Of a DNA stretch of 13,980 nucleotides, positions 9,418 to 13,980 are shown one piece after another. The number at the start of each line of letters is the position of its first letter. The stretch's first letter is position 1. The stretch spans positions 1-13,980 of the forward strand of contig JAJYSW010000064.1 in NCBI GenBank assembly GCA_021793335.1, written 5' to 3'. The translations under genes were made by a program, and so were the position numbers. Source of the stretch: Actinomycetes bacterium (GTDB lineage Bacteria > Actinomycetota > Actinomycetes > Mycobacteriales > Micromonosporaceae). The notes beneath the pieces were generated by a model. That model worked only from the letters and a program-made list of their open reading frames with translations, was not told where the DNA came from and searched no databases.

Positions 9418-10673
9418 TCGCCGCCCTTGTCCTCGGCGGACCCGCTCGGAGCGGTCTCGTGTCCGCGGCGGCCGCGGACGATCAGGAACGCGACGATCGC
9501 GGCCAGCACGATCACGGCTCCGACGATCAGCCACGGCACCCATGCGTTCGTGCCGTCGTCGGCGTCCGAAGCCGCTTCGTCCTCGCCTGCGGTGGCCGTG
9601 TCGCCTTCGGCGGACTCGCATTCGACGGCCGGGACGTCGGCGGCCGAGTCGGAGGCGTCGAGCTCGGCGAGGTTCTGGCCCGACAGTGGGATGAGCGCCT
9701 GCGCGGTCGCGAGCAGGCGTGTCGCCTCACCGAATTCGGGGTCTTCGGGAACGGAGAAGCGGATCGCGCCCGCGCCGTCCTCATCGCAGCCGATCTGGAG
9801 CTCGATGAGGTGCGCGACGGCCGCTTCCGCGGCATCGGCGGTGTCACCGGAGGTCAGCAGCGCCTGCGCGGCCATCGCCGTCGAGTTCGCGTTCGCGCCG
9901 TACCCGCCGTCGAAGGAGCCGTCCTCGCCCTGGTGCTCTTGGAGCCACTGGACCGCGTCGGCGCGCGTCTCGGCCGCATCGTCGCCGAGGACGGTCAACG
10001 CCGAGACGGCGAGACCGGTCGTGTCGATGTCGCCGACGCAGTCCTCGTCCTCGGGGACGGAGAAGGAGAACCCGCCGTCGTCGCATTGGGCGGCCAGCAG
10101 CGCGTCGGCGATCGCGTCGCTCACACCGTCTTCGGTGCGCGAGAGGCCGAGCGCGGCCCAGGACAGCGTGCCGCCGTCGAAGGTGCCGAGTTCCTCGGCC
10201 GGGGTGGCGGCGACCTCGTCGGCGAGTTTGACGCCGCCGAAGTCCGAGGGGTCGCCGCCTGCGGTGGCCACGACGTACATGAGTTTGCCGGCCGCGCCGG
10301 GTGCGATCGGGGCGTCTTCGGTTTCGCCGTCGGGGTAGATGTAGGGGGCCAGCACGTCGGGCTCGTTGAGCCATTCGAGGCCGGTCTGCACCTGGTCGCC
10401 GCCGACGCGCGCGGCCATGAGGCCGATGAGGGAGTCGAGTGTGGTGGCGACGTCGGGTGCGCCGCCGGCCTGCCAGCCGGTTCCGTCGGATTGGGCGGCG
10501 AGCCAGGAGGCGGCCGCGCCGGCGGGATCGGAGAACGGCGCGTCCTCTTGGGCGTGAGCCGGTGAGGCGAGTGCGACGGTGAGCAGCACTGCGGCGGCCG
10601 CGGTGCTGAGCAGGGGTCCTTCTCGGCGAAGTCGGCGAGCCGTGAACGTGCTCGGTGTCGACGGGTGGCGCAT
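9414..10673 (-). CDS. Exported alpha/alpha-barrel repeat protein, intrinsic factor/transcobalamin-like (putative B12 binder)
   Basis: A 419-residue first gene of the B12 operon. A signal peptide ends near SPAHA|QEDA (residue 41). Repeats of the prenyltransferase/squalene-oxidase type follow (about 50-335), seen as ASWLAAQSDGTGW, ALLAAQCDDGGFSF and VQWLQEHQGEDGSF. Then come an acidic linker, a membrane helix (about 380-399) and a basic-start tail. The segments DIDTTGLAVSALTVL (about 215-229) and NANSTAMAAQALL (about 261-273) resemble, from memory, the DT..GLA and N.YSTPLA segments of transcobalamin's alpha domain. No squalene cyclase catalytic DxDD is seen, so an enzyme is unlikely. Cysteines are at 197, 212, 296 and 352. 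The ATG at 10671-10673 is supported by GAAAGG 7 nt upstream and by the signal peptide. An upstream extension to 10781 would run into the riboswitch. Confidence 0.85.
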   Translation of the reverse strand: MRHPSTPSTFTARRLRREGPLLSTAAAAVLLTVALASPAHAQEDAPFSDPAGAAASWLAAQSDGTGWQAGGAPDVATTLDSLIGLMAARVGGDQVQTGLEWLNEPDVLAPYIYPDGETEDAPIAPGAAGKLMYVVATAGGDPSDFGGVKLADEVAATPAEELGTFDGGTLSWAALGLSRTEDGVSDAIADALLAAQCDDGGFSFSVPEDEDCVGDIDTTGLAVSALTVLGDDAAETRADAVQWLQEHQGEDGSFDGGYGANANSTAMAAQALLTSGDTADAAEAAVAHLIELQIGCDEDGAGAIRFSVPEDPEFGEATRLLATAQALIPLSGQNLAELDASDSAADVPAVECESAEGDTATAGEDEAASDADDGTNAWVPWLIVGAVIVLAAIVAFLIVRGRRGHETAPSGSAEDKGGE

Positions 10674-10768
10674 TGCCTGACCTTTCTGAAGCGCGGGCGA
10701 GGTCTTCGGCAGGCGGCGGCGCCGCAAGCGCCTGTAGACCACGACAGGCGTTGATGACGGATGGCGGC
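10674..10768 (-). promoter_or_regulatory. Expression platform and ribosome binding site of the B12 operon
   Basis: Leader between the B12 box and the first ATG. It holds GAAAGG (10681-10686), 7 nt from the ATG, and a perfect 7-bp hairpin (CGCCTGT/ACAGGCG on the message, 10729-10750). A GC-rich block follows that also contains GCCTG. The bases just before the ATG are CAGGC. GCCTG elements could pair either with the hairpin partner or with this CAGGC, so the leader could switch translation initiation. No hairpin with a U-tract is seen, which argues for translational control. The switching model is inferred. Confidence 0.55.
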
Positions 10769-10917
10769 GGCCAGTGGGCATTCGGGCTCACGCGGGTGGT
10801 GCCGAGACTGCTGAGAGGGGCATTGCTCGGCCGGTATTCGAAATCGAACCGCGACTACCGCTGCGGGTCAGCGCCGGCTTCCGACCGGACTTTCCCCACG
10901 GGGCGCCTATTGAGTTT
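10769..10917 (-). promoter_or_regulatory. Cobalamin riboswitch (AdoCbl-type B12 element)
   Basis: On the minus strand the leader reads ATAGGCGCCCC, then GGGGAAAGTCCGGTCGGAAG, then CCGGCGCTGACCCGCAGCGG. This follows the conserved core GGGAA..CCGGTG.GAATCCGG..C.GACCCGC of cobalamin riboswitches, with near-identity to common actinobacterial versions. The 3' B12 box is TGAGCCCGAATGCCCACTGG (10771-10790). Spacing of core to box and the AT-rich pairing segment (TTCGATTTCGAA) between them fit. The aptamer begins right at the predicted transcription start and lies upstream of five genes that make sense as a B12 importer. The exact outer P1 borders are uncertain. Confidence 0.9.
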
Positions 10918-10923
10918 GGACCC

Positions 10924-10953
10924 ATTCTGTCCGGCGGCGCTACGGGGTGTCAA
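10924..10953 (-). promoter_or_regulatory. Promoter of the B12 uptake operon
   Basis: Minus strand: TTGACA at 10948-10953, an 18-base spacer, CAGAAT at 10924-10929. The predicted start is an A near 10917, which coincides with the 5' edge of the cobalamin riboswitch. The perfect -35 and this coincidence are the support. Confidence 0.75.
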
Positions 10954-11019
10954 GGCGGCCGCGCGGTGAGTGGAGCCCTTCACGGGGGCTTCGCAGCGTA
11001 GGCGACAGGACACAGGCCA

Positions 11020-11053
11020 TTGACCCGTGGTGTCGAGTGTCGATACGGTTCAA
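11020..11053 (+). promoter_or_regulatory. Promoter and candidate operator of the TetR-type gene
   Basis: TTGACC (11020-11025), an 18-base spacer and TACGGT (11044-11049) place a transcription start about 7 nt downstream, on the GTG start codon itself. The same stretch is an imperfect inverted repeat: TTGACCCGT (11020-11028) and ACGGTTCAA (11045-11053) match as a dyad at 8 of 9 positions. A direct repeat TGTCGA.TGTCGA lies between the arms. A dyad over the promoter is what autoregulation by a TetR protein would use. Operator function is inferred. Confidence 0.5.
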
Positions 11054-11055
11054 AT

Positions 11056-11715
11056 GTGAGCAGAAATAAAAATGCCGATTTGGACAGAGTGCTCCGCGCC
11101 GCCACCAGGGTATTCCTGGAACATGGTTTCGCGGCGACCTCCATGTCGGACCTCGTGGCGGCCACGGGCATGAACCGGGCGGGCCTCTATTCGGCCTTCG
11201 GTTCGAAGCATCAGCTGTACATCACCGCGCTCGCCCGCTACCGCGAGGACACCGAACCCGAGGTGCGCGCGATCGCTCGCCGAGCCCTGGACCGGCCCGA
11301 CGCCGAAGGCCCGGACGCCCCGGGAGTCGTCGGCGACATCCTCGAAGTGGTGGCCCGGCACAGCAAGGAAGGCGGTTTCATCGTCCGTGCGGCCGTTGAG
11401 CTCGCCGATGACCCGGCCACCATGCGACGTGTCCAGGAGGCCTGGGCGGAGCTCGAACGCGATCTGACCGCGATCCTGGCACGCGCGGCCGATACGGGAA
11501 CGATGTCCGATCAGGTCGACCCGGTCCGATTGGCGCGGACGCTCCTGGTGTTCATCCAGGGCGCGTTCGTGGTGGGTCATGCCGATGAGGACGGCGGCCG
11601 CCTCGCCGATGCCGCGGACGGACTCGTGGCGCTCCTGGACCTTCACAGGCCTTCGGCCACCGCCGAACCGATCCGAAGCCACGCCTCCAGCGACGCCTTG
11701 CTCAGCGATTCGTAG
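11056..11715 (+). CDS. TetR/AcrR-family transcriptional regulator
   Basis: A 219-residue DNA-binding regulator. The N-terminal TetR domain spans about residues 8-55: RVLRAATRVFLEHGFAATSM, then the helix-turn-helix SDLVAATGMNRAGLYSAFGS and the family hallmark KHQLY. The C-terminal helical domain (about 80-195) should bind an unknown ligand and dimerise. Its form (MNRAGLYSAFGSK, late ARTLLVFIQGAFV) fits the AcrR group. GTG at 11056-11058 is preferred because it has no ribosome binding site and sits at the predicted transcription start, as in leaderless actinobacterial genes. An in-frame TTG at 11020 would add twelve residues over the promoter. The gene is divergent from the B12 operon, and its last 73 bases overlap the convergent ParA-like gene. 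The target and inducer are unknown; itself is the most likely target. Confidence 0.9.
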   Translation: MSRNKNADLDRVLRAATRVFLEHGFAATSMSDLVAATGMNRAGLYSAFGSKHQLYITALARYREDTEPEVRAIARRALDRPDAEGPDAPGVVGDILEVVARHSKEGGFIVRAAVELADDPATMRRVQEAWAELERDLTAILARAADTGTMSDQVDPVRLARTLLVFIQGAFVVGHADEDGGRLADAADGLVALLDLHRPSATAEPIRSHASSDALLSDS

Positions 11716-13037
11716 CGGATCGGCTCTCCCGAATCCAGCAGCTTCTCATAGGGAGCCAGCAGCACCGCCCTCGTTCTGGCCGCGAAGTGCCGTTGCACCG
11801 CAGGCAGATCCACGTCTTTTCGGTGGGCGGGCATCGAGACCACCGAGACCGCGTCCCGCACCAGGTCCCTGCGGCCGGTCTGTTCCAGGTGGTCGAGCAT
11901 CCGGGCCGCCGTCTCGGCCGAGTCGCCCCTGGCCGACATCGTCACCACCAGCTGGTCGGTCGCGTCGATCGCCGACTGCCAGTTCTCGGCGCGGACGTTG
12001 TTCCCGGTGTCGACGACGATGAGCTTATAGAAGCGCGAGACGGCTTCGCGCAGTTCCCCGAACGCCTGCGCCGTGAGCATCTCTCCGGCCGTGGCCGATT
12101 CATCCGAGGCGAGGACGTCGAACATCGCCCCGCCCTGCGAGCGGACGTACTGCGACAGATCGCCGACCCGGCCGGTCGGGCCCTTGAAATGGTCGAGGTC
12201 GCGGAGTAGGTCGCGGACGGTGCGGATGTGGAAGTCCTGCTGGGCCCGCATACCGAGCGTTCCCTGCGTCTCGTTGTTGTCCCAGGCCAGGACGTAGCCG
12301 CCTCGGTGTCGGCCGAACGTCATGGCGAGCATGAGCGCCGCGACGGTCTTGCCGGCTCCGCCCTTGGGGTTCACGACGGTGACCTGACGCAGGCCCCCGA
12401 AGTTGCGCCGTACGGTCTCGATCGCGTGCTGCCGGGCCCGCTCGCGCGGTCCGGGAGGGAGGGCGAGGAGACCGAAGGTCAGCCGGTGGAGCGCGCCGCG
12501 CAGGCCGGTCTCGGCGACCGGCGCGCTCGGTGGGACGACACGACGGCTGGCGAAGTCGTCGGCGGTGACGCCGACGCGTTCGAGAGCGCCCGGCTGATCG
12601 GGGAACACCGGTACCGGCACCATCGCGGCCGGGCTCGGCTGTTGTCCGGGCACGGCGGGCGGGCCCGGCGATCGGTCCTGCACTGGGCCGTTGTGATACC
12701 GGTGCGGTTCCGGGGCCTGGCTCGGGGGCGCACCGACCTGCTGGGCCGCACTGTCGGGCGAGGCCAGCTCGGGTTCGGGCGATCGGTCGGTGTGCGGCAT
12801 CGAGCCGGGGGCGCGATGCCGGTCCCAGGGTTCACCGTCCGTTCGGGAGGCGGCAGGGCCCCGTTCCGTCTCCGGCGGCGCCCCCGATTCCTGGGCCGAG
12901 CGCGACGGCGCGCCGGACTCCCGGTCCGCGCCCGGCGGTACGTCGGGCTCCCGGTCCGCGCCCTCGGGCGCGAACGGCGACCATACTGGAGCATCCGGCC
13001 GGTGCAGAGGCACGGTGTCCTCTTCGGTGTGCTCCAT
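11643..13037 (-). CDS. MinD/ParA-like ATPase with long disordered N-terminus
   Basis: A 464-residue protein. Residues 1 to about 150 are Pro/Glu/Arg/Ser-rich low-complexity sequence, with a three-unit decapeptide repeat at 26-55 (GADREPDVPP, GADRESGAPS, RSAQESGAPP). From about 217 there is a deviant Walker A ATPase: NPKGGAGKT (223-231) with signature lysine K225, switch-like DNNETQGTLG (253-262) and Walker B LIVVDTGNN (339-347). The layout resembles actinobacterial MinD/ParA proteins with a proline-rich head, including EspI-like proteins of type VII secretion loci. No ESX genes are in view, and no ParB partner or parS site was noticed. The ATG at 13035-13037 has a strong AGGAGG 4 nt upstream. 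The 3' end overlaps the convergent TetR gene. The cargo it positions or regulates is unknown. Confidence 0.88.
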   Translation of the reverse strand: MEHTEEDTVPLHRPDAPVWSPFAPEGADREPDVPPGADRESGAPSRSAQESGAPPETERGPAASRTDGEPWDRHRAPGSMPHTDRSPEPELASPDSAAQQVGAPPSQAPEPHRYHNGPVQDRSPGPPAVPGQQPSPAAMVPVPVFPDQPGALERVGVTADDFASRRVVPPSAPVAETGLRGALHRLTFGLLALPPGPRERARQHAIETVRRNFGGLRQVTVVNPKGGAGKTVAALMLAMTFGRHRGGYVLAWDNNETQGTLGMRAQQDFHIRTVRDLLRDLDHFKGPTGRVGDLSQYVRSQGGAMFDVLASDESATAGEMLTAQAFGELREAVSRFYKLIVVDTGNNVRAENWQSAIDATDQLVVTMSARGDSAETAARMLDHLEQTGRRDLVRDAVSVVSMPAHRKDVDLPAVQRHFAARTRAVLLAPYEKLLDSGEPIRYESLSKASLEAWLRIGSAVAEGL

Positions 13038-13051
13038 CGGGCCTCCTCTGA

Positions 13052-13069
13052 TCGGGTGTGGTTACCCGA
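13052..13069 (-). promoter_or_regulatory. Short inverted repeat in the leader of the ParA-like gene
   Basis: TCGGGT (13052-13057) and ACCCGA (13064-13069) form a perfect 6-bp dyad with a 6-base gap, just upstream of the AGGAGG ribosome site. It could be a small leader hairpin or an operator half-site pair. Chance occurrence in GC-rich DNA is also possible. Confidence 0.3.
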
Positions 13070-13130
13070 CCTATTGTGGCCTACCGGTGCGTCTCCGCGC
13101 GGGAACTCCGTGTTGCCGCATGCTCCGGTT

Positions 13131-13980
13131 TCAGAGCAGTCGCGGCTGCTCAGGGCCCGATCGCGTCACAGGGACCATCCCGAAGGGACTGAACAGGCCT
13201 TGGTCCACATCAGTCAGCAGCGGTGAACCGTCACCGGTGTGGCTGACATAGGCCAGATCACGGGTACGGCTGAGCGCGACGTACAGTTCCCGGCGCGCCT
13301 GCGGCGTGTTCGGCCACGCCTCGGCCGTCATCCCCGTCAGGCACACCACCCGGTACTCCTCGTCGGCGGCCTCGGCGACCGAGACGCCGCCGGGGCCGAT
13401 CACGCACACCTCGTCGTCGTCGACGCCGAGCTCGGCCAGGCGATCGGTGAGCCGTTCGACGAAGCGCGCCTCGTCGTCATCGTCGATCGCGTAGCAACGG
13501 CCGATCCCCGAGCCTTCGAGCGCCGGGCGCTGCGGCTGGGTGAGCCGGCCGGGAACACGGCTGATCGGCTCGATGACCTGCGAGGCGGCGACGAGCAGCG
13601 CAGCGGGGCTGCGGTGGTTTCGCGACAGCCGCACGACGTGGGCGTGCGAGAACCGCTCGGCGAACGCGCCGAACGCGGCGGGCCCCTCGCACAGCGCCGA
13701 ATCGGGGTCGCCGGTGGCGGTGACGTCGGATTCGGGGCCGCGGTGCTCCATGAGCCGGCGGTACAGCCGCATCGGCATGCGCGGCAGGTCGTCGATGAAC
13801 AGGTGGCCCAGCTCCGGCGGGGCGGCGGTGGCGAAGTCGGCGAACTCGGCGACGGTGATCGTCGAGGACTCCCGGCCCAGCAGTGCGGTCAGCTCACGGC
13901 GGATGCGATCCGCGCCCGCCGTGGAGGCGGCTATGACGAGGCACTGCGTCGCGGGGACGCCGAGTTCTTGCACGAGGTAG
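13131..13980 (-). CDS. UvrD/Rep-like superfamily 1 helicase, C-terminal part (runs off window)
   Basis: The frame stays open to the window edge, so the start, Walker A and the first domain are missing. About 282 codons are seen. Numbering from the GTG codon at 13971-13973, motif II appears as HLFIDDLPRM (57-66), motif III-like as TATGDPDSAL (85-94), motif IV as RLSRNHRSP (115-123), and motif VI as YVALSRTRDL near 235-245. The order and spacing fit UvrD/Rep/PcrA-type ATP-dependent DNA translocases. The usual DE.Q of motif II is DDLP and the Q of GD..Q in motif III is Ser, so this is a divergent member. The carboxy-terminal domain is short, with no RNAP- or UvrB-binding tail recognised. The stop TGA is at 13131-13133, 93 bp ahead of the ParA-like ATG, on the same strand. 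A role in DNA repair or recombination is inferred. Confidence 0.82.
   Translation of the reverse strand, partial: YLVQELGVPATQCLVIAASTAGADRIRRELTALLGRESSTITVAEFADFATAAPPELGHLFIDDLPRMPMRLYRRLMEHRGPESDVTATGDPDSALCEGPAAFGAFAERFSHAHVVRLSRNHRSPAALLVAASQVIEPISRVPGRLTQPQRPALEGSGIGRCYAIDDDDEARFVERLTDRLAELGVDDDEVCVIGPGGVSVAEAADEEYRVVCLTGMTAEAWPNTPQARRELYVALSRTRDLAYVSHTGDGSPLLTDVDQGLFSPFGMVPVTRSGPEQPRLL

Noticed and set aside
8117..9694. Long plus-strand open frame (525 codons) opposite ecfT and the DUF4430-like gene
   Set aside because: It is low-complexity Arg/Ala/Ser sequence spanning several real gene junctions on the other strand, with no recognisable motif.
10674..10781. Longer start for the barrel protein at 10781
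   Set aside because: It would translate through the B12 box and leader and would put the signal peptide inside the protein. The ATG at 10673 has a ribosome binding site and a proper signal peptide.
10973..10990. Small stem AGCCC/GGGCT upstream of the B12 operon promoter
   Set aside because: Five base pairs in GC-rich DNA, not positioned as a terminator or operator; likely chance.

Overview
The window is high-GC, gene-dense DNA with strongly G/C-ending codons, GTG starts, ATGA/GTGA gene junctions and a leaderless-type regulator start. This fits a filamentous or soil actinomycete (Actinomycetota). Gene content alone does not fix the genus.

Layout. Positions 1-2927 (+) hold the 3' four-fifths of dnaE, the replicative DNA polymerase III alpha subunit. 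On the minus strand follow a class I methyltransferase (2936-3586), a small lipoprotein of unknown function with its own near-consensus promoter (3667-4167), and an Rpn-like PD-(D/E)XK family protein with a short tandem repeat (4327-5211). Strong hairpins lie at 3619-3645 and 4271-4321, each just downstream of a stop codon.

The centre of interest is 5294-10953 (-), a five-gene vitamin B12 uptake operon. A TTGACA/CAGAAT promoter starts a leader containing a cobalamin riboswitch (about 10769-10917). Then come two exported proteins, each with a signal peptide and one C-terminal membrane anchor. The first (9414-10673) has an alpha/alpha-barrel, squalene-cyclase-like repeat fold. The second (8788-9417) looks like a DUF4430/SCO2322-type beta domain. 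Together they resemble the two halves of animal intrinsic factor/transcobalamin, here split into two surface-tethered proteins. Behind them are an energy-coupling-factor (ECF) T protein (7688-8791), a double-domain ATPase (6081-7691) and an integral membrane S component (5294-6103). Four-base or short overlaps join all five genes. The inferred route is capture at the cell surface, handover to the S component, and ATP-driven import, all switched off by B12 at the RNA level.

Divergent from the operon is a TetR-type regulator (11056-11715, +), probably leaderless, with an inverted repeat across its promoter. It converges on and overlaps by 73 bp a MinD/ParA-like ATPase with a long disordered N-terminus (11643-13037, -). 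Upstream of that, running off the window edge, is the C-terminal part of a divergent UvrD-like helicase (13131-13980, -).

The only stretch longer than 300 bases without a gene is 10674-11055. It holds the riboswitch, its expression platform and both divergent promoters. I saw no tRNA, rRNA, CRISPR array, transposase, integrase or attachment site.
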